A stretch of 9,113 bases of DNA from Scatosoma sp045128055 (lineage in GTDB: Bacteria > Bacillota > Clostridia > Christensenellales > Borkfalkiaceae). Positions 1 through 9,044 of this stretch are shown here, piece by piece (position 1 is the stretch's first letter; every line of letters begins with the position of its first letter). The position numbers and the translations under genes were made by a program. The DNA lies in assembly GCA_045128055.1 (NCBI GenBank), contig JBGVRC010000052.1:1-9113 (forward strand), read 5' to 3'. The notes under the pieces are model-generated. The model had not been told where the DNA came from, did no database searches, and saw only the letters and a list, made by a program, of their open reading frames with translations.

Positions 1-503
1 CCGCATTGTACGGGGTTACTTTAAACGATTTGGTCGGGGAAGGTACGCCCACTTTGCCCACCAAGGAAAGGCGTGGGCTTCGCGGTTGGATTATTTTATT
101 GGCAAGCGGTATCGTTTGGCTGGTCGCCACCTGCTTATACGTATTTACCCAGCTGATTCGCCCAGGTTCGGACTGGTGGTTGATTTTTATGTATGCCATT
201 GTGGTAAACGCCATTGTTGTGGTTGTTTTTGCTTCGATATGGAAATACCGTGTGCTCAATTTTTTGACGATTTCCCTTTTGATATGGTCGTCGATGCTGT
301 CTTTGCATCTATCGCTGAACAACGTTTTCGAATATTACGGATACCAAGAAAGACCGTTTTGGCTGTTTTACATTTTAGGCGCGCCCTTACAATGCTTGGT
401 ATGTATGTGGGGCTTGTTCCGCGCCAAGATACGGCAAAAGAAAGCGGCGGATTTCTTGGACGGCGTAAAAGAAGATTTGGAAACGGCAGACGAAGAAAAA
501 TAA
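1..503 (+). CDS. Putative membrane-anchored XRE-family HTH regulator (5' partial)
   Basis: The reading frame is open at the left edge and ends at TAA 501-503, so the gene begins outside the window; a TTG at position 6 is only a nominal start. The first visible residues, (A)LYGVTLNDLVGEG, match the last helix of XRE/Cro-type helix-turn-helix domains, where LYGVSLDELxG-like endings are typical. Numbering from the TTG codon, four hydrophobic segments follow at about 28-50, 57-79, 83-105 and 117-138, then a charged tail (139-165) rich in Lys, Asp and Glu. The even number of segments would place both the DNA-binding N-terminus and the tail in the cytoplasm. HTH proteins with a small multi-pass C-terminal domain are common in Clostridia, but their ligands are mostly unknown. 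It lies 21 bases upstream of mcsA, where ctsR is usual; whether it controls that operon is inference. The HTH call rests on a short fragment. Confidence 0.7.
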   Translation, partial: ALYGVTLNDLVGEGTPTLPTKERRGLRGWIILLASGIVWLVATCLYVFTQLIRPGSDWWLIFMYAIVVNAIVVVVFASIWKYRVLNFLTISLLIWSSMLSLHLSLNNVFEYYGYQERPFWLFYILGAPLQCLVCMWGLFRAKIRQKKAADFLDGVKEDLETADEEK

Positions 504-524
504 AGGGGACGAAAAAGAAAGCTT

Positions 525-1067
525 ATGCGCTGTGAGTGTTGCGAAAAAAACGAAGCGACAAAAACGTACGCAAAGATAAAAAACGGCGTCAAATCCATGG
601 GATATTACTGCATGGATTGTTTTCAACGCTTGTTTATCAGTTTTGAAGAGAGCGAAGGGGCTTCTCTTTCTGCTTGTCCGTATTGCGGAATGACGCTGGA
701 CGAAGTGCGAGCGGGCAAAATCGTCGGTTGCGCGTACTGCTATCGCACGATGCAGGCGGGGATATATCCGCTCATTAAAAAAATGCAGGGCGACGGCGCG
801 CATACGGGCGAAAAGCCCCCCCTTTCCCCCCATCGGGATTATGGGGATTTGGAGCATTTTCCCGAAGATGAAAAAAAGGATATGGTGCGCGCGGCAAGGC
901 TGGAAAAACAATGCCGAGAACTGGAAACGATTATTGAGAAATTGAAAACGGAAGGCAATTACGACGACGCGAAGGAATACGCGGGGAAATTGTCGTCTAT
1001 GCGCGGAAATTTGGAGATAGAGGAGGAATTCGTATGGCGAACTCGACAGACGTCCAAACAACCGTAA
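525..1067 (+). CDS. mcsA: McsA, zinc-finger activator of protein arginine kinase
   Basis: McsA binds and activates the kinase McsB and helps it work with ClpC in the Bacillota stress response. Length (180 aa) is close to the roughly 185 aa of the Bacillus subtilis protein. Four CxxC pairs are visible at C3/C6, C29/C32, C51/C54 and C69/C72, as expected for the paired zinc-binding modules. An HTGEKP stretch (93-98) resembles the conserved HxGKxP linker. A charged helical UVR-like motif (about 130-160) near the C-terminus resembles the UvrB/UvrC interaction motif normally present. The ATG at 525 is chosen because the first CxxC begins at residue 3; its nearest purine-rich site, AGGGGA at 504-509, is unusually far upstream (15 bases), so translation may be weak or coupled to the preceding gene. 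The 3' end overlaps mcsB by 34 bases. The linker is encoded by C7-T3-C6 homopolymer runs (816-831), but the frame is intact. Confidence 0.94.
   Translation: MRCECCEKNEATKTYAKIKNGVKSMGYYCMDCFQRLFISFEESEGASLSACPYCGMTLDEVRAGKIVGCAYCYRTMQAGIYPLIKKMQGDGAHTGEKPPLSPHRDYGDLEHFPEDEKKDMVRAARLEKQCRELETIIEKLKTEGNYDDAKEYAGKLSSMRGNLEIEEEFVWRTRQTSKQP
1021..1026 (+). promoter_or_regulatory. Ribosome binding site of mcsB, inside mcsA
   Basis: AGGAGG lies 7 bases before the mcsB ATG (1034) and wholly within the mcsA coding sequence. It is the closest match in the window to the anti-Shine-Dalgarno complement. It fixes the mcsB start and implies translational coupling with mcsA, whose stop codon is 34 bases into mcsB. 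This would help produce activator and kinase together (inference). Confidence 0.85.
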
Positions 1068-2071
1068 TTTCCACCCGTATCCGCTTGGCGCGCAATTTTG
1101 CGGCGTATCCTTTTCCTAAAAAAATGGACGAAGCCCAGGCGGAAGACATCGTGCATTTGGTCGGCGAAGGCTTGAAAAAGTTTCAAGGCTTTACCAAGTA
1201 CGAAGTGGAGAATATCACCCGTCAGCAGGCGGCGCTCTTAAAAGAGCAGTATTTAATCAGCCCCGCGCTGTTAAAGAGCAAAAAGGGCGCGGCGTTTATT
1301 TCCGACGACAAAACGGTGTCGGTGATGGTCAACGAAGAAGACCATCTTCGTCAGCAGTGCATTGTCAAGGGCTTGGATTTATACGGCGCGTACGAATGCG
1401 TCAGCGGCATTGATAAATGGCTCGCGTCCATTTACGATTTCGCTTTCCACGAAAAGCTTGGGTATTTGACGGCTTGTCCAAGCAATCTCGGTACGGGTAT
1501 GCGCGCTTCGGTGATGCTGTTTTTGCCTGCCTTGACAAGAAGCGGCGGCTTAAAAGAGCTTTTGCCCAGATTAAAGCGGGAAGGCTTAACCGTGCGCGGC
1601 GCGTTTGGCGAAGGGAGCAGCTCGGACGGTTGGGTGTACCAGGTAAGCAACGAGCGTACGCTCGGGGTTTCGGAAATAGACGTTTTAGACGCCGTTTTAT
1701 CGACCGCGAACGAGCTTTGCGATTTGGAACACAAAGCCCGCGAAGAAATGATGCAAACGCTGGGCTTGGAAATCAGAGATAGATGCTTGCGCGCGTTCGG
1801 CGTTTTAACGAATTGCGCTTTGTTGACGGAAAACGAGCTGTTTTCTATGCTCGCGGAAGTGCGTTTGGGGATTGCGATGGGGATTTTGCAAACCATCGAT
1901 GACGAAGGCTTTGACGAGTTTTACAACGATATGCACCCCGCGACCTTTAAGGTGAGCAACAATTTAGAGCGGGTAAGCGAGAGAAAATGCAACGAAGTCC
2001 GCGCGGAAATCGCGTGCAAGGTATTGCCGCAGCTCGTACGGATAAAGCCCAAAGCCATAGGCAAAAATTAA
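1034..2071 (+). CDS. mcsB: McsB, protein arginine kinase
   Basis: McsB (EC 2.7.14.1) phosphorylates arginine side chains on proteins, creating the phospho-arginine tag recognised by ClpC. It belongs to the phosphagen kinase fold family. Visible family motifs are STRIRLARN (13-21, nucleotide binding), NEEDH (100-104, with catalytic acidic residues), CPSNLGTG with the active-site Cys at 148 (equivalent to Cys167 of B. subtilis), and VRGAFGEGS (187-195) followed by QVSNERTLG. The protein has 345 aa against about 363 in B. subtilis, with a shorter N-terminus; the start is supported by an internal AGGAGG site. Near the C-terminus the family has an RDxxRA motif that binds phospho-arginine and supports allosteric activation and oligomerisation. 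The best-aligned stretch here is CNEVRA (319-324): the RA half is kept but RD is replaced by CN. The catalytic core looks intact, so an active kinase with altered allostery is my reading. Confidence 0.96.
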   Translation: MANSTDVQTTVISTRIRLARNFAAYPFPKKMDEAQAEDIVHLVGEGLKKFQGFTKYEVENITRQQAALLKEQYLISPALLKSKKGAAFISDDKTVSVMVNEEDHLRQQCIVKGLDLYGAYECVSGIDKWLASIYDFAFHEKLGYLTACPSNLGTGMRASVMLFLPALTRSGGLKELLPRLKREGLTVRGAFGEGSSSDGWVYQVSNERTLGVSEIDVLDAVLSTANELCDLEHKAREEMMQTLGLEIRDRCLRAFGVLTNCALLTENELFSMLAEVRLGIAMGILQTIDDEGFDEFYNDMHPATFKVSNNLERVSERKCNEVRAEIACKVLPQLVRIKPKAIGKN

Positions 2072-2090
2072 AATAACAGCGCGACGGCGC

Positions 2091-2097
2091 AAGGAGA
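2091..2097 (+). promoter_or_regulatory. Ribosome binding site of clpC
   Basis: AAGGAGA sits 6 bases before the clpC ATG (2104), in a 32-base gap after mcsB. It supports the chosen start. No terminator or promoter is recognisable in that gap, which fits a single mcsA-mcsB-clpC transcript. Confidence 0.8.
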
Positions 2098-2103
2098 GAA
2101 GGT

Positions 2104-4635
<2,532 letters not shown>

Positions 4636-4641
4636 CAAAAG

Positions 4642-4692
4642 ATGCGAAAAATAACGCTCTGCGGCTGGTTCAACTTGGTCGTGAGCGGCTAA
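4642..4692 (+). other. Possible 16-codon mini-ORF between clpC and aroC
   Basis: An ATG 6 bases after the clpC stop opens a short frame, MRKITLCGWFNLVVSG, ending at TAA 4690-4692, just before the aroC ribosome binding site. It contains adjacent Trp and Phe codons, which is suggestive upstream of aromatic biosynthesis genes because leader peptides in such pathways often carry the regulatory amino acid. Against this, there is no clear Shine-Dalgarno site, only 15 bases separate its stop from the aroC ATG (too little for a classical attenuator terminator), and it is in frame with clpC, so it may be non-coding residue or a leaky-stop extension. No other feature was found in the 72-base gap 4636-4707. 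Confidence 0.2.
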
Positions 4693-4715
4693 ACAAGGAG
4701 AACGAATATGAAATT
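4693..4715 (+). promoter_or_regulatory. Translation initiation region of aroC, matching that of aroQ
   Basis: It contains AAGGAG (4695-4700), a 7-base spacer and the ATG (4708) with the next codons. Over 23 bases it differs from the aroQ initiation region (9022-9044) at one position only, in the spacer. The match extends on both sides beyond the ribosome binding site and start codon. It supports the aroC start. Confidence 0.75.
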
Positions 4716-5844
4716 GACGACGGCGGGGGAATCGCACGGCAAGGCTTTGGTGGCAATCATCGAAGGCTTGCCCGCCCATCTTCCTATGGACGTAGATAAA
4801 ATCAACGAAGCGTTGGCTTTGCGACAAAGCGGCTTTGGTCGCGGCGGCAGACAAAAAATCGAAAAGGATCGCGCGGAAATTTTGACGGGAGTACGCAACG
4901 GAGAAACGCTTGGCAGTCCCGTCACCCTTTGCGTTTACAATAAAGATTTTTCAAACTGGGAAAAGGCTATGTCCGCAGGCGAATGCGACGAAGGGGCTAT
5001 GCAAGAAAAAGCGCTTACCAAAGTTCGCCCTGGGCACGCCGACCTTACGGGTATGCAAAAATACGCGCAAACGGACGCGCGCAACGTGCTTGAACGCGCT
5101 TCCGCGCGCGAAACGGCGATTCGTGTGGCGGCGGGCGAAGTGTACAGAGAGTACCTTGCGCAGCTTGGCGTGGAAGTGGGCGGTTTTGTGCGTGAAATTT
5201 GCGGTATTAAAGATGAAAAGGAATATACCTTTGCGGAGCTTGCAGGGGCGAAAACTTCGCAGGTTGGTATGCTGGATAAAGAAATCGAAGACAAAGCGGT
5301 GGAAAAAATTTCTCAGCTCCGCGCGGACGGAGATACGGCGGGCGGCGTGGTGGAAATCCGCGTCAAGGGCTTAAAGAGCGGTTTTGGCAGCGTGATGACG
5401 TATGCGGATAAGCTGGACGGTCAGCTTGCCCAAGGCTTGATGAGTATTCAAGCGGTAAAGGGCGTGGAAATCGGCGCGGGCTTTGGCGTGGCGAAAAAAA
5501 GCGGCAAGGATATTCACGACGAAATTTTTTATAAGGACGGGGCGTTTTACCGCGAAACCAACCGCGCGGGCGGCATAGAAGGCGGTATGTCCAACGGCGA
5601 AGAAATGATTGTGCGGGTGGCGATGAAGCCTATTCCCACTCTTATGAAAGGCTTGCAAACGGTGGATTTTGTAACCAAGGAAAATACGACTGCGGCGAGC
5701 GAGCGAAGCGACGTTTGCGCGATTTTCGCTTTGCAAATCATTGCCGAAGCGGTGGTATGCCAAGTGCTTGCGGACGCCGTGGCGAAACGGCTTGGCGGGG
5801 ATACGATGTCGCAGGTAAAAGAAAGATACGCGCTTTTGCCGTAA
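4708..5844 (+). CDS. aroC: Chorismate synthase
   Basis: AroC (EC 4.2.3.5) converts 5-enolpyruvylshikimate-3-phosphate to chorismate, using reduced FMN that is not consumed overall; it is the last step of the common aromatic pathway. Family hallmarks are TAGESHG at 5-11 with active-site His10, RQSGFGRGGR (39-48), RPGHAD (107-112) with the second conserved His at 110, SARETA (132-137), and GGIEGGMSNGE (288-298), plus the C-terminal RSDVCA signature (333-338). Length is 378 aa, typical of the family (about 350-400). No fused flavin reductase domain is seen, so FMN must be reduced by another protein. In the third signature the usual VPAA-type stretch reads IFAL (339-342), a modest divergence. It is the first aro gene here, with a strong ribosome binding site, although it encodes the final reaction. 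Confidence 0.98.
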   Translation: MKLTTAGESHGKALVAIIEGLPAHLPMDVDKINEALALRQSGFGRGGRQKIEKDRAEILTGVRNGETLGSPVTLCVYNKDFSNWEKAMSAGECDEGAMQEKALTKVRPGHADLTGMQKYAQTDARNVLERASARETAIRVAAGEVYREYLAQLGVEVGGFVREICGIKDEKEYTFAELAGAKTSQVGMLDKEIEDKAVEKISQLRADGDTAGGVVEIRVKGLKSGFGSVMTYADKLDGQLAQGLMSIQAVKGVEIGAGFGVAKKSGKDIHDEIFYKDGAFYRETNRAGGIEGGMSNGEEMIVRVAMKPIPTLMKGLQTVDFVTKENTTAASERSDVCAIFALQIIAEAVVCQVLADAVAKRLGGDTMSQVKERYALLP

Positions 5845-5860
5845 TGAAAAGGTAAAAATA

Positions 5861-6919
5861 ATGGAAGTTATCAATGTAAAAACGCTGTCGATGGCGGGAA
5901 AAATTTATATCGGAACGGGAGTAATCGAAGAACGCTTGCCCGCGTTATTGCAGGGGCAAAAAAACTTCGTCGTCACCGATTCCAACGTTTACGCCTTATA
6001 CCGTTCTTGGTTTGATAGGTGGTTTTCGGGCGCGGAAATTTTCGTGCTTCCCGCAGGCGAAGAAAACAAAAATTTTCTTTCCTTAAACGGCATTTTAGAA
6101 AAAATGACGGGGGCAGGGCTGCATCGAACGTCAAGATTGTTCGCTGTGGGCGGCGGTGTAGTCGGGGACATAGGCGGCTTGGCGGCGGCTTTGTATATGC
6201 GCGGAATTTCCTGCGTGCAAATCCCCACCACTTTGCTTGCGCAGGTGGACAGTAGCGTTGGCGGCAAAACGGCGGTGGATCTTGGCGGCGTGAAAAACGT
6301 CGTCGGTGCGTTTTATCAGCCGCAAGAAGTGTTGATCGACCCTGCTTTTTTACAAACCTTACCCGCAAGAGAAATGAAATGCGGATTAGGGGAAATTGTT
6401 AAATACGCCGCGTTGAACGGCGAAATTTTCGACGTTTTGCAAAAAAACAAGGAGGCATGGTCGAGTTCAAGCTTCTTAACCGAGCTCATCACCCTTTGCG
6501 TACGCCACAAAGCTCGCGTTGTCGAAGCGGACGAAAAGGAAGCGGGCGAGCGGCGTAGTTTAAACGTCGGACACACGACGGGGCACGCCATCGAGCTTTC
6601 CAGCGGGCTTTCCCACGGCGAAAGCGTGCTTTACGGCATGCTTTTGGAAACGAAAATGGCGATTGCGGCAGGCGTTTGCGAAAAAAATTACGGCGAAGCG
6701 TTGCTTGCTATCGTGGGCGAAGCGATTGCGCTTTCGCCTGCTTCGGACGCGCCTTTTGGCAGTTTGGAAGAAGACGCTTTGAAGGCTCGTTCGGATAAAA
6801 AGAATAAAGACGACGGCAAAATTTATATGTCGGTAGCGAAAGACAAGGGGGAGTGGACTATGCTCGCTATGCCTTTTGAAGAATACAAAACAGAGCTGTT
6901 AAAAGCGGCTGGTAAATAA
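5861..6919 (+). CDS. aroB: 3-dehydroquinate synthase
   Basis: AroB (EC 4.2.3.4) cyclises DAHP to 3-dehydroquinate, the second step of the shikimate pathway, using NAD+ and a divalent metal, usually zinc. Seen here: the nucleotide-binding GGGVVGDIGG (97-106), PTTLLAQVDSSVGGKTAVD (122-140) with the conserved Lys136, KNVVGAFYQP (145-154), and the three metal ligands Glu178 (in GLGEIVKYA), His238 (LNVGHTTGH) and His252 (LSHGES). His242 and Arg231/232 match further active-site positions. Length is 352 aa, near the family norm of about 360. The ATG at 5861 is preceded by AAAAGG (5847-5852); the gap to aroC is 16 bases, so the genes should share a transcript. No residue essential to the family appears to be missing. 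Confidence 0.98.
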   Translation: MEVINVKTLSMAGKIYIGTGVIEERLPALLQGQKNFVVTDSNVYALYRSWFDRWFSGAEIFVLPAGEENKNFLSLNGILEKMTGAGLHRTSRLFAVGGGVVGDIGGLAAALYMRGISCVQIPTTLLAQVDSSVGGKTAVDLGGVKNVVGAFYQPQEVLIDPAFLQTLPAREMKCGLGEIVKYAALNGEIFDVLQKNKEAWSSSSFLTELITLCVRHKARVVEADEKEAGERRSLNVGHTTGHAIELSSGLSHGESVLYGMLLETKMAIAAGVCEKNYGEALLAIVGEAIALSPASDAPFGSLEEDALKARSDKKNKDDGKIYMSVAKDKGEWTMLAMPFEEYKTELLKAAGK

Positions 6920-6937
6920 GTGATTTGAGAGAAAACT

Positions 6938-8194
6938 ATGTTGCATATTGACGGAAGAACACAATTTGACGGGGAATTTTTATTGCCCGGGGATAAATCG
7001 GTGACGCACCGCGCGATTATGCTCAATGGCGGCGCGGTAGGCGAAGGGGTGATTACCAACGCCTTGATGGGGGAAGATTGCCTTTCTACTTGTCGTTGTA
7101 TGCGCGCTTTGGGCGCAAAAATCGACGTGGACGGAACAACCTTGCGTGTTGTGGGGACACCCCATTTCCGTCGGGATACAAAGCTTGATTGCGGCAATTC
7201 GGGTACGACCCTTCGCTTGTTGACGGGCTTTGTTGCGGGCAAGGGCGTGGACGCTACCTTGTACGGGGACGAATCCCTTTCCGCGCGCCCGATGGGTAGA
7301 ATTGCAAAACCCTTGGCGTTGCTTGGCGCAAATATCAAAACGACGGACGGACACGCGCCCGTGTACGTAGTGCCTACGTCGCTTCGCGGCGCGGACGTAG
7401 AGCTGGAAATCGCTTCGGCGCAGGTAAAAAGCGCGGTGTTGCTTGCGGGTATTTCCGCAGACGGCGAAACGCGTGTGACCGAGCCTGTCAAATCCCGTGA
7501 CCATACCGAGCGTATGCTTGCGGCGATGGGCGCGGATATTCAAGTGAACGGAAACTCCGTTCGGGTAAAGAAAAGCCTTTTAAACGCGGTGGACGTTTGC
7601 GTTCCGTCCGATATTTCTTCGGCGGCGTATTTTATGGCGCTTGGCGCGCTGAAAGGGAATACGCTTTGTAAAAACGTAGGGATAAACCCCACGCGCACGG
7701 GGATTTTAAAGGCGTTCGACTTGCTCGGCGTATCCTATTCGCTTTTAAACCGTCGCGTATCGGGCGGCGAAGAAACGGCGGATATTTTGGTGAAGCAATC
7801 GAAGATGCGCGCCATTTCCCTGACGGCGGAAGACGTGCCGTCTATGATAGACGAATTGCCCTTGATTGCGCTTTTGTGCGCCTTTGCGGACGGAGAAACC
7901 CGCATTACGGGCGCAAAGGAATTGCGCGTAAAGGAAAGCGATAGAATTGCCACCACAACGGAGCTGATCAACAATTTGGGCGGGGATTGCCAGCCCCTTC
8001 CCGACGGATTTATCATTCGCGGCAAGAAAAAACTTATCGGCGGCAACGTAGACAGCTATTTAGACCATCGCATAGCGATGACGGCGGCGGTAGGTATGAT
8101 TGCGTCGCAAAACGGCGGCAATATTTCTCGCCCGGAATGTTGCGCTATATCCTTCCCCGATTTCTTTGAAAAATTAGAGATAAAAAGCAATTAG
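6938..8194 (+). CDS. aroA: 3-phosphoshikimate 1-carboxyvinyltransferase (EPSP synthase), class II-like
   Basis: AroA (EC 2.5.1.19) transfers the enolpyruvyl group of phosphoenolpyruvate to shikimate-3-phosphate and is the target of glyphosate. Motifs: LPGDKSVTHR (16-25) with the conserved Lys20, GNSGTTLRLLTG (86-97), SAQVKSA (160-166), the catalytic Asp305 in IDELP, RVKESDR (330-336) and DHRIAM (376-381). Length is 418 aa, as expected for the two-domain inverted alpha/beta-barrel fold. All four motifs used to define class II EPSP synthases are present: GDK[SA] (18-21), SAQxK (160-164), R[DN]H[TV]E (187-191) and NxTR (250-253). Class II enzymes often tolerate glyphosate, but the Gly89 position that is Ala in the resistant CP4 enzyme is still Gly here, so tolerance is uncertain. 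It starts 18 bases after aroB with only a weak purine-rich site (GAGAGA, 6927-6932), suggesting coupled translation. Confidence 0.98.
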   Translation: MLHIDGRTQFDGEFLLPGDKSVTHRAIMLNGGAVGEGVITNALMGEDCLSTCRCMRALGAKIDVDGTTLRVVGTPHFRRDTKLDCGNSGTTLRLLTGFVAGKGVDATLYGDESLSARPMGRIAKPLALLGANIKTTDGHAPVYVVPTSLRGADVELEIASAQVKSAVLLAGISADGETRVTEPVKSRDHTERMLAAMGADIQVNGNSVRVKKSLLNAVDVCVPSDISSAAYFMALGALKGNTLCKNVGINPTRTGILKAFDLLGVSYSLLNRRVSGGEETADILVKQSKMRAISLTAEDVPSMIDELPLIALLCAFADGETRITGAKELRVKESDRIATTTELINNLGGDCQPLPDGFIIRGKKKLIGGNVDSYLDHRIAMTAAVGMIASQNGGNISRPECCAISFPDFFEKLEIKSN

Positions 8195-8211
8195 ATGGGG
8201 GCAGGTACGCG

Positions 8212-9018
8212 ATGAATGAAAAAAAGTTGCGGTTAGGATTGATAGGGAAGGACGTTTCCAAATCCAAAAGCGAAGAAATGCACCGCTTTATCTTAACGGA
8301 GCTTGGCGTTTCGTGCGAATACGAGCGTTTCTCCGTCACGGTGGACGAATTTGACAGCGTTATGCGCCGTTTGATGGGGGATTTCGACGGCTTTAACGTC
8401 ACGATACCCTACAAACGGGACGTAATGGGGTATTTGGACGAAGTGGTAGGCGACGCGATGGATTTCGGCGCGGTAAACACCGTCGTCACGCAAACGGCAA
8501 CGGGCTACAACACGGACGGCGTCGGCTTTTTGCAAATGCTTTACGAAGCGGGCGTTGCGGTGGAGAACAAGAAAATCCTTGTTTTAGGCGGCGGCGGAGC
8601 GGGACGAAGCACGGCGGCGGCTTTAAAAAAGGCGGGCGCGAGCGTTTGGATGTACCAACGCCGCAGGGAAAAGTTGGAAGAAACCTGCGCGGAGCTTGGT
8701 ATTTTCGCGGCGGACAGCGCCAACCAAGGCGGCTTTGATATACTCATAAATTGCACGGGCGTCGGTATGCACGAAAGCGTAGGGATTTCGCCTGTGGAAG
8801 ACGGGGCGTTTGACGGCGCGACGGCGGCAATCGATTTGATATACGAACCGATACAATCGGAATTTTTACGGCAGGCAAAATCGCTCGGTTTAAAAACGCT
8901 CAACGGCGACGCGATGCTTTTTTATCAAGCGTACTATGCCGATTGCTTGTATTTGGATATGCAACCGAGCGGCGAGCAAGCGGTAGCTTTGTACAAAAAA
9001 TATAAAAACGGAAAATAA
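8212..9018 (+). CDS. aroE: Shikimate dehydrogenase
   Basis: AroE (EC 1.1.1.25) reduces 3-dehydroshikimate to shikimate, normally with NADPH. Visible features are the shikimate-carboxylate serines Ser18 and Ser20 in SKSKSEEMH (16-24, equivalent to the SHSLSPxxH type), the catalytic pair Lys68 (FNVTIPYK, 61-68) and Asp102 (GYNTDGVGF), the dinucleotide-binding glycine loop GGGGAGRS (126-133), an Arg-rich segment QRRRE (149-153) where NADP-preferring enzymes place basic residues, and the C-terminal GDAMLFYQA (232-240) with conserved Gln239. Length is 268 aa, typical. Several consensus positions are changed: HSxSP is KSKSE, and the TPxGM motif is TGVGM (182-186). The catalytic residues remain, so AroE is preferred to the related YdiB or quinate dehydrogenases, also on context. 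The gap from aroA is 17 bases; the G-rich upstream site (8197-8205) is weak. Confidence 0.95.
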   Translation: MNEKKLRLGLIGKDVSKSKSEEMHRFILTELGVSCEYERFSVTVDEFDSVMRRLMGDFDGFNVTIPYKRDVMGYLDEVVGDAMDFGAVNTVVTQTATGYNTDGVGFLQMLYEAGVAVENKKILVLGGGGAGRSTAAALKKAGASVWMYQRRREKLEETCAELGIFAADSANQGGFDILINCTGVGMHESVGISPVEDGAFDGATAAIDLIYEPIQSEFLRQAKSLGLKTLNGDAMLFYQAYYADCLYLDMQPSGEQAVALYKKYKNGK

Positions 9019-9021
9019 TCG

Positions 9022-9044
9022 ACAAGGAGAACGATTATGAAATT
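9022..9044 (+). promoter_or_regulatory. Translation initiation region of aroQ, matching that of aroC
   Basis: AAGGAGA (9024-9030) precedes the ATG at 9037 by 6 bases. The region repeats the aroC initiation region at 4693-4715 with a single difference over 23 bases. It supports the start of the partial aroQ gene, 18 bases after the aroE stop. Confidence 0.75.

Noticed and set aside
86..535. Open frame of 149 codons on the + strand overlapping the XRE/membrane gene
   Set aside because: It is a frame-shifted shadow; the other frame gives four clean membrane segments and an HTH-like end, and this one has no plausible fold.
387..1061. Long open frame (224 codons) on the - strand opposite mcsA
   Set aside because: It lies antisense to a convincing mcsA with four CxxC pairs, its product is a low-quality Phe/Arg-rich sequence without recognisable motifs, and it has no supporting context.
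4655..4687. CGCTC/GAGCG inverted repeat in the clpC-aroC gap
   Set aside because: Only 5 base pairs around a 23-base loop and no following T-run, so it is not credible as a terminator or attenuator.
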